From an uncultured Lachnospiraceae bacterium (lineage in GTDB: Bacteria > Bacillota > Clostridia > Lachnospirales > Lachnospiraceae), in the NCBI GenBank assembly GCA_900544685.1, contig UQWA01000017.1, positions 1 to 64,000 on the forward strand: a stretch of DNA of 64,000 bases, read 5' to 3'. The position numbers and the translations under genes are program-made. Below the pieces are notes generated by a model. That model saw nothing but the letters and a program-made list of their open reading frames with translations, searched no databases and was not told the DNA's origin. Numbering within the stretch: position 1 is the first letter of the stretch; each line of letters begins with the position of its first letter. Shown here in pieces: positions 24,742 to 34,220 of this stretch.

Positions 24742-27700
24742 GAAGATATCTTGATTCTGTGCTGCGTATCGACCCAGCGATCCTGATACATCATGAAGAT
24801 CTCATATTCATCCGGTTCCAGATTCTGCAGCGGAACGGGAATATATTCATAATGTGCCAGATAATCACGGATCTGAAGTACAATGTCTGTGGTATCATAT
24901 ACATAAGTGTGTTCTTTTCCCTGAAATACAATCTGAGAAATCTGATGATCCAGTGTACCTGCATACAGCACCTGACCGGTAAGATGAAAGGCTACTTCCG
25001 TCTCACTCAGGGCAGCTTCCGGTTTCGTAACCGGTTCTGTCAGTTCAACTGCTACAGGCTGCCACAACTCTCCCCTGATATAGTTTTTTTCCAGTTCCAT
25101 CGGAGCTGCCAGATCATTGTAGTCTATCTTCATCTCAGAAGCCCGGTAAAATGTAGTGGAAATACTGAACTGGTTCAGAATCTCCCCTGTTTCATAATCA
25201 AACTCATAGGTCATACCCTTCCGCTCATCTTCTGCCCTTGGTACCCATCCACACATACCAAAGATATGACCGCTTTCTTCATCATAGATGGCCGAAGACG
25301 TAATCTTGGAAAAAATTGTCGGAATTTTCTTAATCTGTTTTACCGTTTTTGCACTCTCATCAATGGAATACACTAACAGGTAAGATGCATCATCGTTATC
25401 ATAATAATCCAGCTTGCTCTTTCTTCCGCTGACATAATGATTATCAAACATACTCAGTTCAATGGTATCTGGATTGCCATCCAGATCTACACTGAGCTGG
25501 TAGGCTGTATGCTGCTGGAAATGATACATGAAGTCTCCTTCTGGCTGCAGTACATAGGATTCATAGCTGGTGCCCTCCCAGAATCTGGGATCACAGAGAA
25601 TCCACTGAATCTTTTTCGTCGTCCAGTTCAGTTTGATGACAGACTCAATGTCTCTGGCACTGATGAGAATCGTATCACTTTCAGGCTGGTAGGACACTGT
25701 ATTGATATGTGCCCAGTCAGCGCGGTTCACATATTCACAGTCCAGAATGTCATCCAGAACCAGTTCATTTACTACTTCCCCTGTCTGACGGTCAATTTCC
25801 TGTATCTTATCTTCATAATGAGACTGTATGGAACTGGTCAGCACCAGCAGATTGCCTCCCGGCTCCTTCTCAATCACTTCATGATGGCTGCCACCGGATA
25901 CATAATACATGGTATATGCCCGCCCCAGATAGTCCATCTCATACAGATTCGTAGACTGAGGTTTTTCCATATTTGGCACATAAGCACCGGTATCCTGCCA
26001 GATCATGCGGTTATTGGACAGCAGATACAGACCGTAATTTGCCGTCTCTTTATTCATATACCAACGGATATCTCCCATGCAGTCATAGGCAAATGGCAGA
26101 TGTGTCCTCTGCCCGTAAACCATCGTCAGACCATATGCAGATGTACCACTGGTCTTTACCGGATAGATCACATCTTCCAGTGACTCTGGCAGATCTTCTG
26201 TCGCCACCTTCACTTCTCTGGAATCTGTCACTTCACCGTTCTCATCCAGCAGTTCCAGAACCACTGTATTTTCCATTCCCGGATACAGACCGATTATCGG
26301 CACTCTGTGGGAAACAGCCGCATCCACTTCTCCTGAAACATCCGCTTCTTCTGTCTTGCCCTTTACAGTAAAACGCACTGCACATTCCTGTGGGGTATCA
26401 AAGAAGATTACTGCTGTCAGCGGTGCAATCTGATAAGGGTTCACAATTGCTATGGGATCCTCCCATGTATAGCCATTTTTTTGCTCTGCAATAAGCTGCT
26501 GATCAATCTCATAAGATGTGGAAATCATTGTCTGTTCAGCTGTTATATCGGTTTTCACCGCATCTGCTGCCTGATCATTTTCCTGAATTAGAATGGTATC
26601 TTCCCGGTCCATAGATGCTTCCACACGCTGTCCGTAGTATCCATACGCCTTCTTTCCCAGATACTGTGTATACAGCGGCATACGGAATGAACGGTAAGTC
26701 AGTGCATTATAACTGTCTCCTGATATGGTCAGTTCAAAGGTCAGTTCTCCGTTATCCACCTGATCAATGTGGGTTGTCTTTGTCAATCCCTCCGCAAACA
26801 TATCCTTCGGATAAAAATCACTGCGGTCTTCAGATTCACTGTAAAGATGAGACCCTGCCGTAATCCAGAGATGGTCTTTCGTCCCATCCAGAGATTCCAC
26901 GCCTGAGATCCAGTCTGAATACCAGTCTGATCCCCGTTCTTTTCCATATTCAAATACCTGGGAAACTGTCATATTCTCTGTATCGATGTGGTAAATCACG
27001 GCTCTGGAGTAAACATCGTCCCCGCTTACACGATTCTGCGCATCCACTCTCTTAACCTTAGCCGTTCCGTTATCAAACAGGCAGATATCTCCGTTAGCCA
27101 ACATAGTCACATTATGCTGTGCATAAAACCATTCGAAGTCATCTCCTTCCGGAGTAAAGAAATAAGAATCATCCGTATTCTCCCATCCCGTCGGATCCCC
27201 CAAAATCCAGGCAAGCGTCTTATCTTCTTTATTGACTGCCACAATGGCATCTTTATGTCTTGCTGAAAGAAGTACCAGATCATGTTCTGCATCGTACCAC
27301 AGTCCGTTGTTGTGGAACCAGTCTGTCACCTCACTTCCGTCACTGTCCATGGAAGCAGACTGCCCGTCTTCCTGACTGATCAGATCCTTCATATCCAGTT
27401 CCCATACCACTTTTCCGCTTTCCCTGTCAATCTCCACCACACGGTCTTCTACCGTGCTGAAGTCCTCTGCATCTGATGCTATCAGAAGATTGCCATCTGG
27501 CAGTTCTACAAAATCATGGTGCTGGCCACCCGGCACCTCGTACTCCTGATATACCTTTCCGGTCAGATCAATCTCAATCAGTCCTGTTTTGTAATAGGTT
27601 GGATGCAGTACTTCCGATGACGGCATACACAGATGCCCGTTACGCAGCTGATGAACTCCCAGCGTACCTCCCATATCTGTGAAAAAACGCAGATCCCCGG

Positions 27701-28256
27701 CAGCATCCACTGCATAAACAGATCCCATCGTGGAACATACAAAAGTAAGCTGCGAATAATCATAAGCGCTTTCATCCAACATCTCTGTCTGAATCGTTCC
27801 ATAATCCACATTCACACTCTCTGTCTCCACAGAAAATGTGGACGACGTACCATCATCCAGTGTGATCACCACCTCTGTAGCCTGCCCACTATATAATCCG
27901 TAAATCGGCACAATATGGTCTGTATCTGCCTCAAACGTACCTGTCACATCATTTTCCGGTAACTTTCCCTTCACTGTCACGGTTCCGCCACAGGCTTCTT
28001 CTGTCGTAAAGACTGCAACTGCACTTAACGGTGCTGTACCGTAAGGATTCACAACAATTAATGCATCTTCCAGTGCATACCCATTTTCCAGCTCTGCCTG
28101 CAATGCCGCATCAATCTCGCTCTGCTGTTCCTGGATGTCTCCTTCCTGCTCCTGCGTCTCCTGTTCCGTATTGTCTTCCTCTGCCAGTACCGTCACACTT
28201 CCTGCCGCCAGCATTGCTGCCAGCAGCACAGTTCCCAGAATCTCTCGCTTTTTCAT
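24738..28256 (-). CDS. Secreted tandem arylsulfate sulfotransferase
   Basis: A 1172-residue protein: signal peptide (cleaved near VLAEE), acidic Glu/Gln stretch, then two complete ASST units (about 55-550 and 590-1172). Each has an N-terminal beta domain (GYALEDALIVVNPY; GYTWEDPIAIVNPY) and a six-bladed propeller. The four catalytic residues known from E. coli ASST are visible in both: His246/His791 (GG-x-HH), His315/His850, Arg333/Arg868 (SAR) and His381/His916. The last three sit exactly 535 residues apart. ASST moves sulfate between phenols without PAPS. It follows a two-component system and a lipoprotein. A double ASST is, to my knowledge, not usual; such enzymes are normally about 550-600 residues. 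Confidence 0.85.
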   Translation of the reverse strand: MKKREILGTVLLAAMLAAGSVTVLAEEDNTEQETQEQEGDIQEQQSEIDAALQAELENGYALEDALIVVNPYGTAPLSAVAVFTTEEACGGTVTVKGKLPENDVTGTFEADTDHIVPIYGLYSGQATEVVITLDDGTSSTFSVETESVNVDYGTIQTEMLDESAYDYSQLTFVCSTMGSVYAVDAAGDLRFFTDMGGTLGVHQLRNGHLCMPSSEVLHPTYYKTGLIEIDLTGKVYQEYEVPGGQHHDFVELPDGNLLIASDAEDFSTVEDRVVEIDRESGKVVWELDMKDLISQEDGQSASMDSDGSEVTDWFHNNGLWYDAEHDLVLLSARHKDAIVAVNKEDKTLAWILGDPTGWENTDDSYFFTPEGDDFEWFYAQHNVTMLANGDICLFDNGTAKVKRVDAQNRVSGDDVYSRAVIYHIDTENMTVSQVFEYGKERGSDWYSDWISGVESLDGTKDHLWITAGSHLYSESEDRSDFYPKDMFAEGLTKTTHIDQVDNGELTFELTISGDSYNALTYRSFRMPLYTQYLGKKAYGYYGQRVEASMDREDTILIQENDQAADAVKTDITAEQTMISTSYEIDQQLIAEQKNGYTWEDPIAIVNPYQIAPLTAVIFFDTPQECAVRFTVKGKTEEADVSGEVDAAVSHRVPIIGLYPGMENTVVLELLDENGEVTDSREVKVATEDLPESLEDVIYPVKTSGTSAYGLTMVYGQRTHLPFAYDCMGDIRWYMNKETANYGLYLLSNNRMIWQDTGAYVPNMEKPQSTNLYEMDYLGRAYTMYYVSGGSHHEVIEKEPGGNLLVLTSSIQSHYEDKIQEIDRQTGEVVNELVLDDILDCEYVNRADWAHINTVSYQPESDTILISARDIESVIKLNWTTKKIQWILCDPRFWEGTSYESYVLQPEGDFMYHFQQHTAYQLSVDLDGNPDTIELSMFDNHYVSGRKSKLDYYDNDDASYLLVYSIDESAKTVKQIKKIPTIFSKITSSAIYDEESGHIFGMCGWVPRAEDERKGMTYEFDYETGEILNQFSISTTFYRASEMKIDYNDLAAPMELEKNYIRGELWQPVAVELTEPVTKPEAALSETEVAFHLTGQVLYAGTLDHQISQIVFQGKEHTYVYDTTDIVLQIRDYLAHYEYIPVPLQNLEPDEYEIFMMYQDRWVDTQHRIKISS

Positions 28257-28328
28257 CTCATTCTCCTGATTTTATATCCGGTTTTATATTTCCGCTTTCA
28301 GATACCAGATTTCCCTGTTGTTTTGTAT

Positions 28329-28982
28329 CTATAATGCACAATGATATGCTTCTTCTTCAAATGGATAACTCAGTTCCAGTCCATCTGCATTCTCATTGAT
28401 CTCAAAGGCAATCCAGCCTTCATTTTTCCCAAAATTCAGCGTATTTCCTGTCATACGCATCATTCCCAGATCTGCCAGGAAGTCATCTTCTATTCTGGTA
28501 TACTCATTTCCCTCACCGTCTGTCAGCTTCAGATTGCTCCAGTCAATGGTTTCTTTGCTTCCATCTTTTTCAATCAGCATTTTTACCAGACAAAATGTCT
28601 TGCCTGATTCTGCTTCCTTCTGATAATTGCTTTTTTCCACACCAGTGTACCCCAGTTCTACGCTGACATTCTCAAGAGAAGTATTTTTCTGCACATCCTC
28701 CACGGTAATGTTCCATCCTGATACAGAAACCTGTGCTCCAATCTGACTGCCACTGACTGATGTTTTATCCACTCCGCCAGTCTCCTCCGTGTTTTCTGTT
28801 TCATCAGCTTCCTCAGTGACCTTCTCCGTATTTTCTGTTTCACCGTCTTCCCTGGCAGCTGTCTCTGCCGTTTCAGTTACTGCTATCGTCTCTGATTCCT
28901 TCTTCTCAGCTGTCCCACAGCCTGTCAGCAGACTGCCCCATACGGCCATACTCAATATCCATAAAACTGTTTTTTTCTTCAT
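28329..28982 (-). CDS. Lipoprotein of unknown function
   Basis: A 217-residue lipoprotein: signal peptide with lipobox LLTGC (Cys22), an acidic Thr/Glu linker (about 28-75), then a beta-rich domain (about 80-217) with the 'NLKLTDGEGNEYTRI' strand pattern seen in DUF4352-like immunoglobulin-type extracellular domains. It lies 44 bases after the histidine kinase gene and 72 before the arylsulfotransferase gene, so it may be part of the same unit. Role unknown; an accessory or sensing role is inference. Confidence 0.75.
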   Translation of the reverse strand: MKKKTVLWILSMAVWGSLLTGCGTAEKKESETIAVTETAETAAREDGETENTEKVTEEADETENTEETGGVDKTSVSGSQIGAQVSVSGWNITVEDVQKNTSLENVSVELGYTGVEKSNYQKEAESGKTFCLVKMLIEKDGSKETIDWSNLKLTDGEGNEYTRIEDDFLADLGMMRMTGNTLNFGKNEGWIAFEINENADGLELSYPFEEEAYHCAL

Positions 28983-29026
28983 GATTCTATGCTTTTCCTT
29001 TCCTGTCTGAATCGATCTGTTCTATC

Positions 29027-30304
29027 TTATTGCCCTTCTTTTAGCATCGGCAGTCTTATCCAGAAAGCCACACCTTCTGCCCGGTTCTCTGCGCCGCAGC
29101 TGCCTTTGTGTTTCTCCACAATCTTACGAACTACAAAAAGTCCAAGGCCAATGTTTTTTCCGCCTTCTGCAGACGGATTCTTCTTTTTCGATGATGTATA
29201 AAAGCTGTCCCAGATCCGTTCCATCTGATCTTCTCTGATCGGTTCCCCGTCATTGCAGACCTCCAGATAAAGGGACTGCTTTTCTCTTCTCAGTGTCACT
29301 GTAATCTGTTTTCCCTGCTGGGTATGCTGGAATGCATTCATGAGATAATTATTGACTGCCCTTTCCAGATACATACGATTGCCATATACATAACAGTTTG
29401 CTGCCAGATCCGAATTCACTTTAATCTCATTTTTCCGGAACATGGCATCGTACCGCAGCAGCAGATATTCCAGCAGCTCCGACACATTAACTCTGCTGAT
29501 CTCCATAGCACTCATCTGGTTATCCAGCATAGAGAAGTCCAGCAATTCTCCCACCATCTTAGACATCTTATCCAGTTCTTCCCGGATAGATGCATAGTAA
29601 TATGGACGGTCGATTTTATCTTCTCCGATCTCCAGCATCTCTACCTGACTGGACACAACTGCCAGAGGTGTCTTTAATTCATGGGAAATATTGGCCACAA
29701 ATTCACGCTGGCTCTCTAACAGACGATAATCGGACTTCTGCGTCTTTGTGTGCACTTCTTTTCCTTCTTTTTTCATCCACAGATAACAGAATAGTGTAAC
29801 CAGTGCCAGACAAACTACAAAATACCAAATGGTTCCTTCTATAATATCCAGACCTGACTGGACATCTTTCTTAATGTAAACGTAATAAATGTGTTCTCCC
29901 TGTATGATTTTTCCTCTCAGAAAAAGCACCTGGCGTGACTCCATCTTCCGCCGTTCTATTGTTGCTTTCTCATTGAAATATTCCGTCTTATTCGCAATAT
30001 GCTTGTTGATATAATCCTGCGAAACCACAGTTCTGGTTGTATAGATCTGTTCGAATGCTTCATTTACCACCATAACTTCGAATTTTTCTTTCTGGAATTC
30101 GTTCAGTGTCTCCATGTCATCATCGTCCAGATCTGCCAGCTCCATCTGTTGCAGTTCACTGTAAAGCTGATGCATGACTTTTATTTTCATACCTGTATAG
30201 GTTGGATAACACCCCAGTGCATAGATCCCTACCATGCATACAAAAAGAAGACTGAGAAAAAGTATTTTCCTTTCCGGGGTATTCTTTGTTTTTTGCTTTC
30301 TCAT
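29027..30304 (-). CDS. Sensor histidine kinase
   Basis: A 425-residue membrane kinase. Two membrane segments (about 12-32 and 158-176) enclose a 125-residue extracytoplasmic sensor domain. No HAMP domain is evident. The phospho-acceptor is His208 in the H box VANISHELKTPLA; the ATPase domain has the N box (NNYLMNAFQH), and G boxes GLGLFVVRKI. The gene starts one base after the stop of its response regulator, so they are a translationally coupled pair. The signal is unknown; genes downstream suggest an extracellular cue. Confidence 0.93.
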   Translation of the reverse strand: MRKQKTKNTPERKILFLSLLFVCMVGIYALGCYPTYTGMKIKVMHQLYSELQQMELADLDDDDMETLNEFQKEKFEVMVVNEAFEQIYTTRTVVSQDYINKHIANKTEYFNEKATIERRKMESRQVLFLRGKIIQGEHIYYVYIKKDVQSGLDIIEGTIWYFVVCLALVTLFCYLWMKKEGKEVHTKTQKSDYRLLESQREFVANISHELKTPLAVVSSQVEMLEIGEDKIDRPYYYASIREELDKMSKMVGELLDFSMLDNQMSAMEISRVNVSELLEYLLLRYDAMFRKNEIKVNSDLAANCYVYGNRMYLERAVNNYLMNAFQHTQQGKQITVTLRREKQSLYLEVCNDGEPIREDQMERIWDSFYTSSKKKNPSAEGGKNIGLGLFVVRKIVEKHKGSCGAENRAEGVAFWIRLPMLKEGQ

Positions 30305-30305
30305 T

Positions 30306-30980
30306 TTATTCCTCCCCGAAAATATAGCCCACGCCGTACACCGTCCGAATATAATTACACTCTTCTCCCAGCTTCTTCCTTAGCTGTTTTACTAACGTAT
30401 CTATCGTCCGGATATCTCCGGTATAATCGTATTCCCATACCGCATCCAGTATAGTTGTCCTTGGCAATGCGATCCCTATATGCTCCATAAAATAGACCAG
30501 CAGGTCAAATTCCTTCCTGGTTGTCTCAATCATATCTTCCTTTCGGTATACCAGCTGAGCTGACAAGTCGATACGCAGATCTTTATATTCCAGTACAGAA
30601 CGCATCTTTCCCGCACGCTTCAACACTGCTTCGATATGAAGCTTCATCAGCCCCAGCGTAAATGGCTTGGTGATATAGTCATCAGCTCCTTTTTCAAATC
30701 CACTCATCTGATCTGCTACAGCTGACCGGGCAGACAGAATAATAATCGGCACCTCAGATACCTTTCGAATCTCTTTTAACACGGTATATCCGGATATGTC
30801 CGGGAGCATAAGATCCAGCAATACCAGATCAATCTGCTGCTTCTTCTCCCTGAAACACTCTAAGGCTCCAGTTCCATCTTCCACAATTTTTACATCGTAA
30901 TTCTGTATCCTCAGGAAATCCCCAACCGTCTGAGCAAGCTTTGGCTCATCCTCCACTATTAGAATTTCAATCGTTTTCAC
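30306..30980 (-). CDS. OmpR-family response regulator
   Basis: A 224-residue regulator. The receiver domain has the acidic pocket (VEDE), the phospho-acceptor Asp56 (LLDLMLP), Thr/Ser near LSARS and Lys105 (TKPF). The C-terminal winged helix (about 130-224) ends with the usual YIRTVYGVGYIF. It is the first gene of the pair with the histidine kinase. Targets are unknown; the lipoprotein and arylsulfotransferase genes downstream are candidates by position only. Confidence 0.95.
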   Translation of the reverse strand: MKTIEILIVEDEPKLAQTVGDFLRIQNYDVKIVEDGTGALECFREKKQQIDLVLLDLMLPDISGYTVLKEIRKVSEVPIIILSARSAVADQMSGFEKGADDYITKPFTLGLMKLHIEAVLKRAGKMRSVLEYKDLRIDLSAQLVYRKEDMIETTRKEFDLLVYFMEHIGIALPRTTILDAVWEYDYTGDIRTIDTLVKQLRKKLGEECNYIRTVYGVGYIFGEE

Positions 30981-31068
30981 GTTTCTTTCTCCCTGTAATT
31001 TGCTTCGTTCATTCTATCATCCAAATTTGATAGAATTATGAGTTTTGATTTCACATATGATATGCAAA

Positions 31069-31091
31069 ACGGACTGCTCAAGGCAGTCCGT
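31069..31091 (-). terminator. FprA gene terminator
   Basis: A 9-bp GC-rich stem (31069-31077 with 31083-31091), TTTT next on the minus strand, 45 bases after the stop. Confidence 0.75.
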
Positions 31092-31135
31092 CTCACTTTA
31101 TCTTTTCTTCTGTTTATAATTACATCCATTCTTGT

Positions 31136-32293
31136 TTATTTGCAGAGTTCTTCTGCCATAGCTTCCAGCTGCTGAATATTCTCATCTTTAACAGCTGACA
31201 TAATAGTACAACTGTTTTCCAGCCAGGTGATATTCTTGCTCTTTTCAAATTTGGCCTTGATGACTTTACCTGCCATCGGAGCCCAGGAACCATTTTCAAT
31301 AATACCAATGGTACGGTTCTGATAGTTACGTTCTACCAGTTCATCTACGAATGTCCTCATGAATGGGAACGCTTCGCCATTGTAAGTCAGGGATGCAAGG
31401 ACCAGCTTGCCATAACGGAAAGAATCTTCCACTGCCTCTGCCATATCACAACGTGCCAGATCAAACAGAGAGACCTTCGGGCATCCTTTTTCTTCCAGCT
31501 TCTGTGCCAGAATCTCTGCCGCTTTCTTGGTATTGCCGTAAACAGATGCGTAAGCAATAACTACACCCTCGGATTCTACTTTATAAGAAGACCAGATATC
31601 GTATTTTTCAATGTAATGTCCCAGATCTTCTGTGAGAACCGGTCCATGCAGCGGGCAGATTATCTGGATATCCAGAGCTGCTGCTTTCTTTAAAAGAGTC
31701 TGTACCGGTGCGCCGTACTTGCCTACAATACCGATATAATAACGACGAGCTTCGCAGTCCCAGTCTTCTTCCACATCCAAAGCACCGAATTTTCCAAATC
31801 CATCTGCAGAGAACAGTACTTTTTCTGTACTTTCATATGTAACCATAACTTCTGGCCAGTGTACCATCGGTGCGAATACAAAGGTCAGTGTATGTGTTCC
31901 AAGAGACAGTGATTCACCGTTCTTTACTTCCAGCTTCTGATCTCCAAGCTCCATATCCGGGAAGAAGTTCTTCATCATGCCGAATGTCTTGGCATTGGCC
32001 ACTACGGTAGTCTCCGGATATGCCTTCATAAAATTATGGATATTTCCTGCATGATCCGGTTCCATATGCTGTACAACCAGATAAGATGGCTTCTTTCCAT
32101 CTAATACTTTTGCAATGTTGCCCAGCCATTCTTCTGTAAAATGGGCATCTACGGTATCCATTACCGTAATCTTCTCATCCATGATTACATAAGAATTGTA
32201 CGCCATACCGTTCGGTACATCATACTGTCCTTCAAACAGGTCTACCTGGTGATCATTTACTCCTACATAAAAAATACTATCTGTAATAAACAT
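31136..32293 (-). CDS. FprA-type flavodiiron protein
   Basis: A 385-residue A-type flavoprotein. The N-terminal metallo-beta-lactamase-like domain holds the diiron motif H-x-E-x-D-H (HMEPDH, 76-81) and later His ligands (VHWPE, PLHGP); the C-terminal flavodoxin domain begins near 252 with ASVYGNTKKAAEI. These enzymes reduce oxygen to water or NO to N2O and protect strict anaerobes. The ATG at 32293 follows TGGAGG; the longer open frame to 32344 has no such site. Monocistronic. Confidence 0.93.
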   Translation of the reverse strand: MFITDSIFYVGVNDHQVDLFEGQYDVPNGMAYNSYVIMDEKITVMDTVDAHFTEEWLGNIAKVLDGKKPSYLVVQHMEPDHAGNIHNFMKAYPETTVVANAKTFGMMKNFFPDMELGDQKLEVKNGESLSLGTHTLTFVFAPMVHWPEVMVTYESTEKVLFSADGFGKFGALDVEEDWDCEARRYYIGIVGKYGAPVQTLLKKAAALDIQIICPLHGPVLTEDLGHYIEKYDIWSSYKVESEGVVIAYASVYGNTKKAAEILAQKLEEKGCPKVSLFDLARCDMAEAVEDSFRYGKLVLASLTYNGEAFPFMRTFVDELVERNYQNRTIGIIENGSWAPMAGKVIKAKFEKSKNITWLENSCTIMSAVKDENIQQLEAMAEELCK

Positions 32294-32368
32294 AGGTCTT
32301 TTCCTCCATTTGTATTTTCCAATTTGTTTCCACCATTGTAACACAGGCAGACATTTTCTTCAATGCGC

Positions 32369-32599
32369 CTATACCTCTGTAAACGAAAAACGTTCTTTTG
32401 TCCCGGTGGCGTCGATGTCATACACGATGGTTCCATCCTCCAGAATACTCTTTTCCCAGGTCAGGTCCCGATCTTTAATCTTCGCTCTGACATAAGCATC
32501 TGTATCATCTGTCTCAATCTCATCTATAAAGATATCCCGCATCTGATTGTTGGCGCATTTATTAAAGATCTCCCAGACTGTCTCATAACATTTTTTCAT
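32369..32599 (-). CDS. Small cytoplasmic protein of unknown function
   Basis: A 76-residue acidic protein, one predicted helix (KKCYETVWEIFNKCAN) followed by beta strands with charged residues. Its ATG overlaps the stop of the CmpB-type gene by four bases (ATGA), which implies translational coupling and a shared role. No motif recognised. I consider it real because of the overlap and the good codon pattern. Confidence 0.7.
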   Translation of the reverse strand: MKKCYETVWEIFNKCANNQMRDIFIDEIETDDTDAYVRAKIKDRDLTWEKSILEDGTIVYDIDATGTKERFSFTEV

Positions 32600-33483
32600 G
32601 CTTCATCCCCGCCTTTTTTATATCGTTTTACTGTCTGATGAAAAATACCGCGAATCTTGGATTTACGCTCTGTTTCTGTGCCATATCTCTTAAATCCCTT
32701 CACACGGTTCAGAGCTGCACGGTGTCCGCTGCCCATACGTTTTGTGATGCTCTCCAGTCTCTCTTTTGTGAAACGTATACGTTCCTCTGCCAGACGTTCG
32801 CTGGCCGCCAGCTTCTTCTCCCCCAGCACTCCTCCGGCTGCCAGTTTCTTTTCTTCCAGTACTTCGCCGGCTGCCTGACTCTTCTGCTGTACGGTACTGA
32901 CAAACTGTTCCATATGCTGGTTCAGCGCCTCTTCCATTGCTGCCACATTCCGTTCAAATCCGGTCAGGGCTGAAACTGTCAGTGTTGCATCTGCTGCCAG
33001 CAGTGCCATAAAAATCAGTGAAAAAAGTTCCATTAAAATAGGTGTAATCCACTGGGTAGCATCCTTGGTTGCCGGTGCGATCACATAGATTACAAGGAGA
33101 CCTGCCACTCCGAATCCCACGGATGCAGGGAAACACACTCTTCCATTAATATTCAGGGGTACGTCACTGTAATCCCACCAGTATGCATGGAACAACTTCT
33201 CCAATCCCCAGGATGTGACATATTCCAGTACGATGCTTCCGAAAAAAGCTACCAGAAATACCTGCCACCAAGTATAATTCACCTGCCCCTGATTCTGTCC
33301 TGCATACCAGTCCACCAGTGCCATAATGGTCGCCGCACCCACTCCGTAGATCGGGCATACCGGACCATAGAGGAATCCCCGGTTCTGCCAGGAACCACTT
33401 TTCACGGTACAAAAAATAGATTCATAGATCCATCCCATACAACTGAATATGACAAAATAAACAAAATACTTACTAATCCACAT
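32596..33483 (-). CDS. CmpB-like (putative ABC transporter type IV) membrane protein
   Basis: A 295-residue protein. The first 185 residues carry about six membrane helices with the family pattern GWIYES and RGFLYGPVCPIYGVG. The remaining 110 residues are a charged helix with imperfect repeats of an 'EEKKLAAGGVLGEKKLAA' type, predicted to be cytoplasmic. The family name implies transport, but no ATPase gene is near, so the function is unknown. It is co-transcribed with the 76-residue gene, starting the pair; nrdG diverges upstream. Confidence 0.8.
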   Translation of the reverse strand: MWISKYFVYFVIFSCMGWIYESIFCTVKSGSWQNRGFLYGPVCPIYGVGAATIMALVDWYAGQNQGQVNYTWWQVFLVAFFGSIVLEYVTSWGLEKLFHAYWWDYSDVPLNINGRVCFPASVGFGVAGLLVIYVIAPATKDATQWITPILMELFSLIFMALLAADATLTVSALTGFERNVAAMEEALNQHMEQFVSTVQQKSQAAGEVLEEKKLAAGGVLGEKKLAASERLAEERIRFTKERLESITKRMGSGHRAALNRVKGFKRYGTETERKSKIRGIFHQTVKRYKKGGDEA

Positions 33484-33581
33484 ATCCTTCCCCTTTTTCT
33501 TATTTCACCTGAATGACTTCATTTTAGCACAGCCACACTGCCTTGACAAGCGCACTGGGCAGACTCAGCCATAACATTCAT

Positions 33582-33612
33582 TTGCTTTTATTATAGGCAT
33601 CTGTTAGAATAC
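33582..33612 (+). promoter_or_regulatory. Putative nrdG promoter
   Basis: TTGCTT, 17-base spacer and TAGAAT about 45 bases before the nrdG start. The -35 is weak. No clear NrdR boxes were seen. Confidence 0.4.
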
Positions 33613-33654
33613 TGATATAGTTACAGTGCAAATTTCTCAAAGGAAGTGTAAACC

Positions 33655-34179
33655 ATGAATTATGGACAAATCATGATTGCTGACAGTGCCAACGGGCTTG
33701 GCATACGGGTCAGTCTTTTTGTATCTGGCTGTCTGAACCACTGCAAGGGGTGTTTTCAGCCGGAGACCTGGGATTTTGATTATGGATACCCCTTTACCCC
33801 TGAAGTGGAACAGCAGCTTATGGATGAGCTCTCCCACCCTTACTATGACGGTCTGACCATCCTTGGCGGTGAGCCTTTTGAGCTGCAAAATCAGCCAGAT
33901 GTAGCCAGACTGATTCTGCAGGTAAAAGAGGAACTTCCAGATAAAACCATCTGGATGTATACCGGATATACATATGATAAAGATCTTGTTCCGGGAGGCT
34001 GCCGCTATACAGATGTGACAGATACCATTCTGGATCATATTGACACTCTGGTGGATGGACGTTTTATGGAAGAGAAAAAAAATATCCGCCTGAGATTCCG
34101 TGGTTCGGAAAATCAGCGGATCATTGATATGAAAAAGACCCGCGCTGGAGATGGCGTTATCCTTATGCTGTTTCCGTAA
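33655..34179 (+). CDS. nrdG: Anaerobic ribonucleotide reductase activating protein (radical SAM)
   Basis: A 174-residue radical SAM activase. The cluster ligands are C-x3-C-x2-C (Cys26, 30, 33, in CLNHCKGC), and the SAM-binding GGEPF follows at about residue 80. It installs the glycyl radical on NrdD, the class III ribonucleotide reductase used without oxygen. Usually nrdG follows nrdD; here it is alone with its own promoter and terminator, so nrdD must lie elsewhere. AAAGGAAG precedes the ATG. Confidence 0.92.
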   Translation: MNYGQIMIADSANGLGIRVSLFVSGCLNHCKGCFQPETWDFDYGYPFTPEVEQQLMDELSHPYYDGLTILGGEPFELQNQPDVARLILQVKEELPDKTIWMYTGYTYDKDLVPGGCRYTDVTDTILDHIDTLVDGRFMEEKKNIRLRFRGSENQRIIDMKKTRAGDGVILMLFP

Positions 34180-34185
34180 AAGTTT

Positions 34186-34220
34186 ACAGGATCTGAACAC
34201 TCTCAGATCCTGTTTTCTTT
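34186..34220 (+). terminator. nrdG terminator
   Basis: An 11-bp perfect stem (34186-34196 with 34203-34213) followed by TTTCTTT, seven bases after the stop. Confidence 0.85.
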
